64,000 nt of DNA from Ascaris suum (taxonomy: Eukaryota; Nematoda; Chromadorea; Rhabditida; Ascarididae): positions 2,726,501-2,790,500 of the forward strand of contig CM024172.1 in the NCBI GenBank assembly GCA_013433145.1, written 5' to 3'. The translations under genes and the position numbers were made by a program. Every line of letters begins with the position of its first letter. The stretch's first letter is position 1. Positions 23,830 through 36,967 of this stretch are shown here, in pieces. The notes under the pieces are model-generated. The model worked only from the letters and a program-made list of their open reading frames with translations, ran no database searches and was not told the origin of the DNA.

Positions 23830-26800
23830 AAGTCACATCTCCATATGGTCATCATCGTGTAAAGGCATTCTAGGACGTCGGAGGTAAGGATTTTCCTCGG
23901 ATGGCGCTTCCTCGCCACCAGGCCCACCCTCGTTGTTCGCGTGTGAGTGTGCATGCGTCGGCGGTGGACTTGTCGGCACCTCTGTCCCTTCGTCGTTCAA
24001 TTCTTCACATAACAATGCTCCCAGGTACGGACTGTTGTCCAAACTTGGCTCGATTACTGGAACAAAAAATCATTCCATAGGCTTGTACTTGACAGTTGTT
24101 AGTGTACCTCACAGCTGCTTAAATATAGCTAGAAACCCATCTTCGTATCGCAGAATTCGAATGTTACTACTAACTACACTGTCGTCGCGGCATCACTCAC
24201 CGTCACCGTCATCCGTTGACGCATTCAAAAGCGTGAAGCCGATTCATGATACCAAAAACTCTTTATCCCTTCTTTGAGCCGAATGAAAGAAAAAACTCCG
24301 GTTGGTTTCATCACTTTTCTCTTTCCGCCATCATAATATAAAACGGTTCCATTAATCAGTAAAAAATTTGCTTCTTCTTTTATTTCCTTTAAATTCTCAC
24401 ATTCCAACATCACCTTTATGATAGGGCAATCAAAGATCCTATCTACTGTTAGCAGGACCTGGCTGCACGAGTGCTATCATTCTTTAAATGTCATGCCATA
24501 AGAAAGTACCAGACAGAAACGGTATGATGCTCTCTCTTCTTGGATCATCTTGGAGTGAACTTTCAAGTTCGACTCATTTCACAAACAATACCAATTTCTG
24601 AGGCATTTTTTAATGAAGAAAACAAAAGCAATACAAAATAACTTCATATGTTTTTGTGTCAAGAGTTGATGCATCAAAAATAAAATAAAACTTCATTGTA
24701 AATACCGATAACGACACAATGCATCCACAGGAAACAATCGTTTTTTATAAAATCCCCGTGCAGACCTTGGCGGATATGAAGAAGGAAATAACAAGCAAAC
24801 TGATGACGCCATTTGACGTAAAGGTGAAAATTTCCCGCCTAAAATATCAGCATTGCTGTATCAATAAATGACTACGATAAAAACAGAAAATTTTTTTCCT
24901 GCCACAAAGAAAAAAAATTTTTTGTTCGCTAAATATACTTTCAAAGACTTTAGAAATGTTTTGTAAAACGTTGAAAAATATTTCAGAACGAATGCTTAAA
25001 TTACAATAATGGGTAGCGTGAGAAAAGTTCAATAACTGACCGAAATTGCCAATCAATCCCATTAAAAAAAACGGAAAAGCATACTTTGACAAAGTGAGGG
25101 TAATCTCTTTCGTAGCAATGAGTTTTCGGTCTCATTCAACACAAACAGGTTCTCCGCTAGTATATCCGCCACATGTTCGTTCGTAACACTTTCCTCTTCC
25201 TAAACGAACGCTCTTCCATATCAATTACTAAAAGGAGATTGGGAATGCCCAATAATGATATTGTGAGCATATTGATAATCTCCTTAAACAATTCACTGAC
25301 TCATCATGAAACATCCCCCCTCCCCTTCCTCCCATAATGTAATGCGTAGAAGATTTTAGTGGTTGCACTGTTTTTCTGAGCATTGGCTAATACCAGCATC
25401 ATGTATCATCCAATGAAGATAGTGCACACCAACATTTCAAGCACGACCAACACTTTAAGCACGCTTATGGGCTAATATATCACGACTGTCCACACAACGT
25501 ACGCAAAGACATCCGATTAAGAAGGATACTATATCTGTTCCGCACTAATTACGCATATCATTCTGACCCAATAGAGGCAAAAGCCCAAATTAGATCTTCG
25601 AGGACGAAACGAAAGGAGTTTGCTCATTTCTCCACCTATTTTGTTCGCTCTTGGAAAAAGAGAGAGCTCGAACGCTTTCATTGTGCCATGCCAAAAAAGA
25701 AGCAGGACCTTTTAAAAGCAAATTACTCGATATTTGGCATGGATTCTGCATATTCCAACAAACATAATTCAAAAATCTGCATAGAATTTGTGCTGAAAAT
25801 TTAATCTGTAGAATATGGTGCGGTTAGCAATGAATGGTAACAAATAGATAGCATAAGGGAAATGCGAAGATATGCTCTAAGTAATCAAACTTTATAGATG
25901 TGCTCTAATAAAAACTTGCCATAAATATAGTCGAATTAAGATTCTATTCAAACAATATCATTCTAAGTCACACTTTGCAGACTTATTCCAAAAATCTCCT
26001 TAGAGAAGCTTCCAAAAACAAAATCATAAATGTGTTCGCTCACCAATGGTACACTCTTCTCGGCATTCGATTCAAATAAATCCGGCATCCCTTCATCTCT
26101 GTCTTTCCTCAGCTCATCATTGAGCCGTTCAGTCTGTCGAGCCATAAGACGCGCATTCTGTTGCATTGCCGATTTCTCCACCTGAGCATAAAATGTTACA
26201 TACATCTTGTTCATCAATAAAATGCCTCAATACAACTGAAGTGATATGAACAAATCATCATCATCATCATCAAATCTAACACATGTTAACACAAAGACGA
26301 TAGATTTATCTAAGGCAACGGTTAGGCATACACGAAAAATCATCGAACAAATCGCAAAACTACAATTCAACAGAAATTGAAAAGATCTATACGGCCAATA
26401 GAGGGATAGGCTAGGTAACAAAAAAAAAAAAAAAATGAAAACTATTCTTTCTGGAATTGCCCCATTAACATAACCAAACATTGCTTTCTTCCTAGTTCCT
26501 TCTTTGTTCTAAGAACAACGAATACTAAAAACAACAATGGAAGTCAGTTTGCCGACGTTAAAGGAAAATATATGCAATTGAAATCAACACACTTTTTAGG
26601 GGCGAATCTAATATGCTCATAATTTGGCAATTATCATTCATACAAAGAACCAAAATACCTTTTAAAATGACCCCCTCAATTATCATCTGCCGGAACGTCG
26701 AAAAACGTCACAATTACGCTGATGGAATGCTTTCAAAATCGAAAAGAAAAGAAACCCCTTCGTACAAAACCTCCAATATCGTTTAGGCGATCGCTTAGTG

Positions 26801-29517
26801 AGGTATTTTGGGACAGCAGATGCTGTCAATTTATTTTCGTTGCACCGTTGAACAATCATCACCATCCCATCATATATTATTACCTCAGTACCTATTTATT
26901 CACAAATCAATTTGAATAACCAACTATTAGGCGCGCCTCATGACGTATGCGCTGCTCGAAAGAGCTGAACACCGACGAAGATGGATGCGAACGTAGCATA
27001 AAGTCCCTTAGAGAAGCCTCCGAATTCCTCTTTAATTGTGCAGAAGATTCTCTCACTTTTTCGTATGTTAACTCGGGATCACCCGATATCTGCAAAAAAA
27101 AACGGAAATTTCGATGGGCAAGGACAGTAAAATGCAATGAAAAAAAACAACAGGAAACAAGTACACGCTGAAAAAGTATTTTATGATCGGCGATACGGAT
27201 CAAGGAGGGTCGAAATACCTGAACTACTGAAAACATATACTCCAAAAGGACTCAAGATTGCGCTATCAATGACCTACGACCTGCGCTCCGAAACCATATA
27301 GCGTGAATAAAACAAAGTTGATTTAAAACTCGTAGTATTAGTGAAACTCCTGCTATCATCCAAAACCAATAAATATTGTGTGCATCACATCGTTACAATC
27401 TGATGATAGTGACGAGGTGGTAATCAAATTGCTTTTTGCATCCAACATTTGTCTTAACAACATCAGAAAGGTGCTACCCCGCCAATCCATCGAGCATTCG
27501 ACTGGCAAAAGGTACGAACATAAATTTTCACTCTCTCTGATAGATTCGGAAGAAACATCTCCAGATGCCTCCCTGACAGCCAATTTTGAAAGAAAATAAA
27601 AAATTTAAATAGAACTGCGCTGCAACATATAATCCGTCTGAAAGTATCAACGTACAAATTATTCGATTCGCAACTACTCGACTGTTGCAGCAATTGTCTT
27701 ACATTCAAACTCTTGTGATTTGAACGAGTGCAGTGAACTGCGCAGATATATCCCTTAAAAATTTCGCGAATTTGCCCTCTATCCCTCAACTATATATCTT
27801 TTGTAAGCGATATCTGGCTACGGGGTAGCCAGTATCAAGGTATATAGGGCAGATTGTGGCCAAGCATGTACGAACGATATTCACCTGTCTCGAGTGAAAA
27901 AAACCTTTCGCTGAACGAAACACTCATAAACTCTCAAAAACTCTCAGGCAGAACAAGAAAATTCTGCAAACCTACCAAGTTTATGGGATTACATGCGGTG
28001 GTGCGCTCTCTTTGCCCTTCTAATTTTACAGCTCCGACCACGCTCGATGTGACGCCAAAACAGGCATCAACTCTCGTTCCCTACTATCACACTTCTTTGA
28101 TCTGCGCAGAATTCACCTCAACTTATAAACATGCTGGAAGAGTAACCTCGGTTCGTATATACGTGTGCGGATCAGGAAATGGTGGCAGTGAATCAGGAAT
28201 ATGTGGATGATGTGGTCGTGCATTTCCAACACGCAGTGGAATCGGTGTCGCCGGTGGAGCTTGTACTTTCGCTGAAAATAACGCACACGATCTGCATCAA
28301 GGATAATAGATGCACGTGCCCATTCTGCATTTTCAGTTGAAGAACTTCCATGTTAATCCACATTTACTACACCAATAAATCTTTGAGTTATGCAGAAAGA
28401 AGAAAACATGACATACTCTATAAAGAACGAGAGCAGTAAGTTGAATGAAAACATTTGTTGGATATTACACAGTCTGTGCTCGCATAAGGGACACACGGAA
28501 TTTGGATTAGACGTCTGTCGAAACACATATCGCAGATTTTACTTGGCACTGCGTGCACCCCGTCTCTTCCCCTCCACCGCTTCTTCTATTATTCTAGAAG
28601 TATCATAGCAGATTTTTACCCATTCCTTACCATAGTACGAGTGTGCTCGTGAGCTGATCCGATGTGAACAAACCGGAAATTCAGCAGAGGAAAAATACGT
28701 TGGTTATCACTATGCAGAACGTTTTTTTACAGCTTTCATATACTTACGCTGTGCGATGACAAGTGAACCCTGTGAGCGGCATTTTGCAAGGAAATCGGGC
28801 AACTCAGTAACCGCAATTCCCAAATCAATTAGCGCCATCACAACGTCACTCGGCGTTGAAATCGTACGACCAGCCAATTCGGTGAATTGACGAGTTACCA
28901 CACCCATTTCCAGAATATCTGCAACATGCAACATTTACCTTCACAAGCCAATACGAGAGACCCATAGGAGCCCAAGAAGCGATGGATGGACGCTACAAGG
29001 TAGGACACCAAAATGATCGAATTAGCGTCAGAAGACGCCGTCGATCGACCACGACGGAGGAGACACTGCGCCAACGCTGATCCCGAGGAAACTCGGGAAC
29101 ATGCGAAGGAATGATGGATCAGAAGGAAAAACATCGTTCGAACGAGATTACTTTGCGTATCTTCGAAAAAGATCGAAAGCTAGAAGAAACGCATCAAAGC
29201 GAAAAGTACAGACGGGCAAAAAGAAAATTTTACGTGTTTTATCAGCATTTCTTCTTGAATTTCTTCGTAACGGATGATTCGTAATATTATTTGACTATAA
29301 GCTGGATTACGATTGCAAGTCTTTATGACGGAATTCAAATATGATATGAAAAAAAAATCCCACTTGGAAAGTTTCATTAAATAATAGTGTGTTGCGCGAT
29401 GTAATCAGCAAGATGGCAATTCTATAGCAAATTTCTACTAAGAAGGGCGATGACTATGTGGAATACTAAAAGAACACCCACAGCGCCTCAAATTCACAAA
29501 AGAATAAATAAACGAAA

Positions 29518-29598
<81 letters not shown>

Positions 29599-31736
29599 AA
29601 TGAAAGCTATCAAATAGAATTTCTGTTGCCGAAACGTTGAAAAATAAAGGAGAAAACTTGCCAGCTTAAGACGAGGGAACCTGTAGCGTTAAAATATGCC
29701 AGAACAACTCTCTTGAATAAATAAAAAGTTAAAATATGCATCTGAACAGGATATGGACGTAGTGTTCGGAAGGGGACCCTCGTCCACGGAGGCCCCGCCA
29801 TGTGAAATGATGAATTATACCCCCCGCAGCGAGCCTTTCGCCTCTGCGGGAGTTTGAGTTCTCAGAATCCCTCACGAAGAGTGTACTCTCGGAGAGCGGG
29901 GACCCCCCTCGGAAGTGGTACTTTGTTGCCTATCCGTTCACCTCTTCGGCAGACAAGACGTTCTCATGACTAGAGGCAGGGCAAGTATGAGAGGAATGGA
30001 GGAGACAGCAAACTGTGGAATAACAGGAACGATGGGTTTTTCTTTCTATATCGCGTGGATAACACAGATCTGCATCAATGCTATGCCACAGAGCTTCTTA
30101 ATGTTTTTTCTTCATTCGAGACATGCATCCATTCCACATCAGGATTTTCCGTTATGCTTTTTCTCTGTGCCCATATTATCCTGCTATCGTCTTTCACGAT
30201 AAACTGTTGACCCACTGACGACACATGCACACCACTTGCCTTTCAGCCTGCCTCATTCCAGCACACTCCACCATGCGGTTCTTTGTGTTCTGTGACTTGC
30301 AGTACTTTTTTTTCTTTTAGTTTGCGACCGCAGAATTGGTGTTATAACGTCTCTAACAGAGATGACGAAAACCACCGAGCACCCGCAAAGGACCCGCGGA
30401 TGCGAGGGATTTTTTGATTGGGAGTGCCCTCGCTGCCCAAAATTTATGATCCATTTTAAGGAGGGTGTTCCTGCGGGATGCGTGGGGGGGGGGGTGAGGG
30501 AGGGAGAGATGGCGGTATACTTCGAACACTAATTATAGAGTCCATTACGCAATGGCATTTGATGTTATCGACAGTGAATCGAGAGAACAGCGACTATTTC
30601 AGAAGGAATTAAATATCACTGACATGACGAGATCATATGAGTGAGCAACTCGAGAATACTCGACTCGATGATTTCGAATCCAGCTTGCTTGCAGATCGCT
30701 GCAACCGCCTGTCTGGAAACGGCATCTTTTAGACGGAAGTGAATGAAACTATTTTAGAAGGCAATGCTATCAAAAACTTGGTGTGCCAAAGATCGAGACG
30801 GTGGTGAGGTCGATGGTAGTTTCCCATCTTCGAGCACCTTACCTTCCTCCTCCCCACTTATGAATTCCCCTCCCCATGCTTAAAAACGATTAGAAAAGGT
30901 CTTCATTTTCAGCAAACCTGTTGCACTTTTTCTGGAAAAAGCATCCAGGAAAACCTCATTTCGTTGTATTCTTCGAGCCGCTTGAGCATTCGTTCAATAA
31001 ACTCAGCGCTACGTAAAAATCACTGATGCACTACACATTTTCACCGAACATAACATTAAGCGCAAATGAATTATTTGCCCAATGAAAGGACGAAAAATCG
31101 GATCACTTCTACTCCGCTGAATCCAACTACAAATAGTTTTCGAAAATATATGGATTGGTTCCAGGAAGATCTTTAACTTTCACCGATAAAGCACAGAAGA
31201 TTTATTTATACTATCGAGACTTTGAAAGAAAGTTCAACCCCAATAGTAAGTTTCCTCTAATCCCCATGAAAACCCCATGTGGTCCCAAAGTTGAATAAAT
31301 GAGAAGGATGGGCAGTTTGTTCCTGTATGTCGTGATTACTCTGAATTCTTGTGGAAGCTTCTATAATATCGGAACAAGCTAACGTCAAACGGAGAGGCAA
31401 ATATGAACGACAATGAAAGAGTTCATGGATCACCTTATTACCTTGGCGAGAAAAACAATGGATAAAATAGAGGAACTAGCTAGTCTAGACATATAATGTT
31501 GTCTATGCAGTGAAACTTGTAATAAAAACATTTCAGGGGTAATAAGCAGGGACACGAAATACGAAACAATTATAATAACAGAAAAAAAAATGCAATTGAA
31601 TCCACTAAAATAGAAAGTAAAAGTAAAATGAGCTAACAAACCTGAGCACTTTACGATAGGCAAAGTCGGCGGCAGTTGGTGGATACGTACTCGTCGAATG
31701 TGTAGAGCAGAACGGATGTGAAGATCTGCTTGTCAT
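23830..31736 (-). CDS. taf8: Transcription initiation factor TFIID subunit 8 (TAF8)
   Basis: TFIID component; its histone fold pairs with TAF10 in the nucleus. Eight exons, all in phase, totalling 386 aa: 31642-31736, 30624-30748, 28748-28918, 28147-28271, 26925-27089, 26044-26181, 25085-25199, 23830-24056. The histone fold spans roughly residues 40-110 (VSRQAVAAICKQAGFE ... ELLTHMISSYILEMG ... PSDVVMALIDLGIAVTELP). Exon 4 carries the diagnostic block HHPHIPDSLPPFPDPHTYI. Exon 5 has DPELTYEKVRESSAQLKRNS. The last exon has NSPYLGALLCEEL, an acidic/proline linker and the terminal NPYLRRPRMP motif. The start is the first ATG after an in-frame upstream TGA. Weakest points are the exon 5 donor (ATA|GTTGGT) and whether a further 5' exon exists. 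Exon 2 of the model is supported by a GTCAGT donor and by homology. Confidence 0.92.
29520..29596. repeat. (AT)n microsatellite, 77 bp
   Basis: The shortest of the nine long AT arrays, in the TAF8 intron between 28918 and 30624. Confidence 0.98.
29800..29930 (+). repeat. Dispersed repeat R3 fragment (tentative)
   Basis: This GC-rich segment in a TAF8 intron contains GAGCCTTTCGCCTCTGCGGG. The reverse complement of about 50930-51065 has the similar GAGCCCCCGCCTCTGTGGGG, followed in both by an alignable 25-30 bp. Divergence is high, so relatedness is likely but not certain. Confidence 0.35.
30340..30540 (+). repeat. Dispersed repeat R2, copy in TAF8 intron
   Basis: Aligns with 52600-52800 on the same strand. 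Shared landmarks in order are GATGACGAAAACC / GATGAGAAAACC, CCAAAAT...TTTA followed by GGAGG, a G-rich run, and a terminal GAACACTA. It includes a run of 12 G at about 30483-30494. Confidence 0.5.
30913..31245 (+). CDS. Candidate antisense exons inside a TAF8 intron
   Basis: Two exons on the strand opposite TAF8 within its first intron. Exon 30913-31012 (acceptor CATTTTCAG, donor C|GTAAAA) reads CTFSGKSIQENLISLYSSSR then LSIRSINSAL. Exon 31165-31245 (acceptor GGTTCCAG, donor A|GTAAGT) reads RSLTFTDKAQKIYLYYRDFE then RKFNPN, in matching phase. No family recognised. No start or stop exon located; continuation would have to cross TAF8 exon 1 on the other strand. Chance open frames with splice-like borders are possible in this size range. 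Confidence 0.3.
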
Positions 31737-33656
31737 GATCACAACGATGCAAGTTCGTTCCAAAAGAGATGTGCTCCTTCACCTTGCAACCTTGAATTAA
31801 TCAGCCTAGGACCATAAAGAAATAATCTATAAACGGCCTTAGCTTGGTAAATGCTGTTGCCTAGAATCCCAGATTATACAATCGGTCAGGACATATTCCA
31901 ATTTTTTTTTTTTTTGGAGGGGGGAGGGGATATATGGAGAATTGCGTTTTTCATTTTTTTTTTGTAAATCAATTTGTGAATCTTCCGCTGTCTCATCAAA
32001 AAAAAAGTGACACTTATATCGCCACATCTAATCAACCACAAAAAAAAGGAAATAAAGCGCTATTTATACTCCAAAAAAACACAATTAATTCCCGACTTGA
32101 ATTGAATTTTTTTCTCAGCTGACTTATGATAGTTTATAATTTCTCTAAGAGGATATATAATCAACGAGTACAAATAATTTATTAATTATATTTACGATAC
32201 CTTGAAGGAAGTAATATTTTCCATAAATAAAATAAAAACTGCAAACTGAAATCATAAAACGAATAAAATTAAAACAGCTCAATTAAACAAACGAAAACAA
32301 CGAGACAAGATCTCAAATAAACAACATAAACAACAATAATACCGATTCATTACCAGTATATTTAAAACGCCTGTTCAAACTTGCCGCATAAGCATAAAAT
32401 TCGCATCAGTGCTAAATGAAAGAATATTACAGCGTTGAATTTATCTGCTGAAAAAAAAAAATGCGCGATGTGTCTTACAACGATATGAATGCATAATTAT
32501 GGCACAATATTTGCATAGAATTTTTGGATGGACAGTGTGTTGAATGAAATGCTGAAGTTTTGTTATGCTATTATATCCTTGCATAAAACTTTTCTGAAGT
32601 TTTAATAATTTCTTTCATTTCGAATGATTTTCCTCTTTTTTTTTGTCGACGAAAAAATTGAAGTTCTCTCAAAAAATTCAAAAAAAAAAAATTGTTGCTA
32701 ATAAAATTGCAAAAAGACCTCGTTGTAGCCTCTCTTCCGTTCTACCCTCGCTGTAGTCGTTCCCCTTCCTCTCTCCTTCCAATGTCTCCATTTCTTCTCC
32801 GAATTTGTTCATTAGTAGCTATGAGTGCAATGCAATTATATGACGACATTCACGACGAGATTAAATTTTTTAGCGATCGATATTTGCAGCACTAAAGCAT
32901 TAGAGCCTATAAATTGTGTCTGCAAAGGGATCGGTTTTATCGCTCAATATGGCGACAGGCTAACGATCGGTGCACATCAGGTGCCGAAAATAACCGATCC
33001 TGACAAATCAAGTGTTCTTTCTAAATCATTGCTTGGAATGATTTGTGAACATTCACAGCCAAATAATCTGATGAAAAAAAAAAAAAAAGAAAAGACGATT
33101 GCTTCGAAAAGACTCAATTTATTGTTTTTATTTAAGACCGCAAAGAATTTTCTATTCAATTAGATATTAAATTCAAAGAAATTTTCTCTTTTTTATATAC
33201 TGAAAGATGGATAATTTACGTTGGCGAATGTCGATTTCTTTTCATCTTTAAGCGTTTGAAAGGAAAAACTATCGTGTCGTATTTTTGGAAATTATAATAT
33301 TTTTATCTCGTTCTGAAAATAGAGATCAATAAAACCCAATAATGATATGAGTGGGGAAAAAAAATGTTGCAATGAAGAAGCAGTTGAAAAGTCTTTGCGA
33401 CTGATTGTTGCTTTATTTATTTATTTATTTATTTTTTTGGATAGTTTTTCTGTTTTCACGAATATTACAACGTACCATTTCCTTACTCATATCAATTACT
33501 ACCATCTTGTGCCAAAAAAAAAGAAAAAAAGATACTATTAAAAGGATTGCATGTTCCTTTTTCTCTTTTTTTTTTCGTGACACTCAGACAAATCAATGTG
33601 CTCTAAAGTGTTATATTTGCAAATTTCGACGTCACGCCTACAAAAACAAACAGACA

Positions 33657-33724
33657 GACAACAAACAAACAAACAAAAACAAACAAACAAACAAACAAAC
33701 AAACAAACAAACAAACAAACAAAT
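33657..33724. repeat. (CAAA)n microsatellite
   Basis: About 16 tetranucleotide units with one interruption near the left end. A shorter version of the same motif occurs near 34376. Confidence 0.9.
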
Positions 33725-36681
33725 AAAAGAAACGTTGTAATTCATTTTTGAAAAATATTCAGCGCATTTTCATCGAATTAACATATAGAGAATCAGTTCG
33801 TCATTATTTGAGCTGTTGTTATGATTTAACTCTCTCAATAGCCAAAATATGCAAATTTTTTTTCCAGAAAATTCCGCATATGCATATATTTTCTCAACTC
33901 GAATACAATTCTTGTATTTGCAACTAATTCTTCGAGTATGAAAATAAATAATTTTTTTTTTAAATTTGCATTACAAATTCACTGAAAAAAAATCAGCTTA
34001 TGTAATGGCAAGATTCTATACCATTTTTAGACATCACCTCAATGAGAACTCGAATTCCTCGAATTTCGACAATTTTATTTGGGACTTTTAATAATTTCAC
34101 GAGTAATTGATTATTATGAAATTGAATTAAAATTCAGCACCCGTTTCTCTTTTGTTTCAACAACAAAAGAAAAGAAACCCCGCTTTAATCCACAGTTTCG
34201 CTCTTTTTCGCTGAATCCACTTACAACGGGAATGCGCTCTCGGATGAAATTATTGATAGCTGGAATCTCGCTGCAGAAGCAGTAGTTGGCGAAGTAGGTT
34301 TCAGCGACCTGCTATCGCATCTTACGAAGACACTATCCAGGATTTCGAACCTCAGACGGTAATAAAAAAAAAGAACAAACAAACAAACAAAAACATATTG
34401 ATCAAATGCTTGAAATCCGCACTGAAAAGACTCGGTGTTAAAAATAATGTAGTCACTTTTCATCGCACCGATCCAATTTTGAATAGTTACGACAATTTTT
34501 TTCGTCGCCTAGCCGAAAGTGATGATGGAATAGCCAAAAATCAATAGACGGCTAGCGGCCATAATATTGCACATTTCGTTGTGCCTATTCTCGAATAAAA
34601 TCGCTTTTTACTTCCTCTTATATTATTTTATTCTTTTAGAATCGACTTAAAAATTCTCGAATAGAATCAATTCAAAAAAAAAGAGGTTTTCAAAAAATTT
34701 TTCCAATTGCATTATTGCTATATATTATTTTAATATCATTTTTGAAATATTTCGAAATTTTCGTAGTTTTTTTTTTTTGCTAAAATTCAACATTCTAATT
34801 GCTAAAATTCTAAATGTAATATAGAATAGTATCGTTGAATTTTGTTTCGATATTTTTTGGCTCTGTTCTGTCTTTTTTTTTTAATCTGTAAGGTTGTTAA
34901 ATCATGATTGCAACACTCGAAAAATTATCCACTTAATGCATATTAATGATATCACAATGGATATAGGCGGAAGACGAATTCAATGATAGCTATACGTTTG
35001 CAAATACATTGAGCCTTAGATTATTAGATATGGAAGATTCATATATTTGGAAGCAACTTTCATACTTATCATTACTCATTATGAGATAGTTGGACTTCGT
35101 TGATAATTTCGATGGTATAGTTTGTTGAAAAAAATTCTATGTGGAAATAATTTAGCAAAAAAAGAAGCACAATTATACGAAAGTATTCTCTCAATTGCCC
35201 TTTATAATTGCGAGGAGTCGTTTCTCATTTTCATTCCCGTTAATGGAACCGAGGCATCGATATGTTTATTTTGAGTGAAGACTAGTATGAACGATGGCTA
35301 TGCAATTTGCACGATAAAGGAGCAAAATGCAATTGATTTTCTCGAGTGTCCTCCATCCACCGTTGCGATGGCAGCTTACTGCCTCATAAGTAGTATTAGC
35401 CGTTTTCTAGCTATTAACGTAACGATATACTAATACCTCAATGAATTTTATACGAAGAAAAAGTTTTTTCTCTAATCTTATTTTTCAATCATCTTATAAA
35501 TAAGTGCACAATTTTCTTAGTTGACATATCACAATTTGGTCAATGCGTTGATGTTGAGCGGCAATTGATAAATCTTTTTATAGCTCTTATATGCCGCTAT
35601 ATATTTATGAAACAAATAAAATTAATAATCAACAGATTTCATTGCCTTCGTCTTAGATTGGATTAGGTTGTTTGAGTAATTAAGTTGCTAAAAAGTTGTA
35701 AATTCCTCTCCCTCACAATTATATCCGCTATCACCGACAAAAGCGCCATCGTCTCGGCGAAAGCTTTTATGTTGGATGCTAAAAATTTGGAAATTCATCA
35801 TCGAATAGGCAATATAAATTGTTATTTCCAGTCGAAACGATTTGTAATTTTCTTTAAGCGATTCATCGCGCGATCACTCACCTTAACACGCAATGAATAA
35901 GAAGAAAATTTTCATTTGTTGCATTTTTGCACTAACGAGCAATGGTGGTCGGCTATGTTGAAACGCTTTTGGAGCATTCTTTGCAAATGCATTTGTTGTG
36001 TAAATGTTGTATAACGATGCGTTTACCTCATATCAAATTTTTCAAAATAAACTTCAAAAATTTTTTCATTGTTTATATTCTTCAATTAAAAGAGCCTAGT
36101 TAATACTTCATAACTATTACTGCTTTTTTTTTACTTATTTGTTATGAAAATTTTTCCAGCGATATGTTTAATTTATAATTTCCAAAAAATTCTCTTCGAT
36201 CCTTTAACGCTTTTGCTTTCTAATATCAAATTTATAATTTCCATCCTATTCGGTTATATTTTAGCATTAACAATATTCTTTCAAGCAGTTCCTTTAATCG
36301 GGCGGTCTATAAAAGTTAAATACGGAGAAGTATTTTGTAATAATTTTTACTCGTTTGTTTGTGTTCATTCATAAAAATAAAGAAAATTGCTTATAGTAAT
36401 AAGGATAAATATGAAAATGAAATCAATAATATATTAATGAAGAGAAAGAATATTTGAATATATGCAAAACAATAAAATAGACATCATTAATCCGCTAAAA
36501 TTATACCACTTCAGAAATTGTAAAACTCAGCATCGATACACCTCTACAGTGATATTAATGGTTGCCTCTTTTTTTTGGCGCAATTTTGAGACAACGTAAC
36601 ACAGTTTTTACCTTTGGTTTGATGATTGTCTCCAACATGAAATTTTCAGTTCGGCTTCAAAGTTTTCGGCGATATTTTCGG

Positions 36682-36801
<120 letters not shown>

Positions 36802-36919
36802 TTGAAGAAGCTATTGCCACAAAAAAGTGCATAATGATTTATTGCCATATTAAATTTCAGTAAAATTTGTTTTGATTCGACAATTTGATATTATAGTTCA
36901 AGTTTACATTCTCGTCAAC

Positions 36920-36967
36920 ATTCTTTCAGGTATCAGTTTTGCATGAGCAGAGGTATCTGAATTTGCG
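36920..36967 (+). promoter_or_regulatory. Probable spliced-leader acceptor, 38-nt leader
   Basis: ATTCTTTCAG ends at 36929, followed by a 38-nt leader to the ATG at 36968. No matching upstream donor or coding exon is evident, so trans-splicing is inferred. A cis-spliced 5' UTR intron is the alternative. Confidence 0.45.

Noticed and set aside
24225..24413. Minus-strand open frame reading ENLKEIKEEANFLLINGTVL, considered as a TAF8 exon
   Set aside because: The exon at 25085-25199 fits the required phase with better borders; this frame has no good donor and no TAF8 motif.
28895..29134. Minus-strand frame upstream of TAF8 exon 3 with in-frame ATG
   Set aside because: It is out of frame with the TAF8 histone fold; a TTGCAG acceptor and an upstream exon at 30624-30748 explain the gene better.
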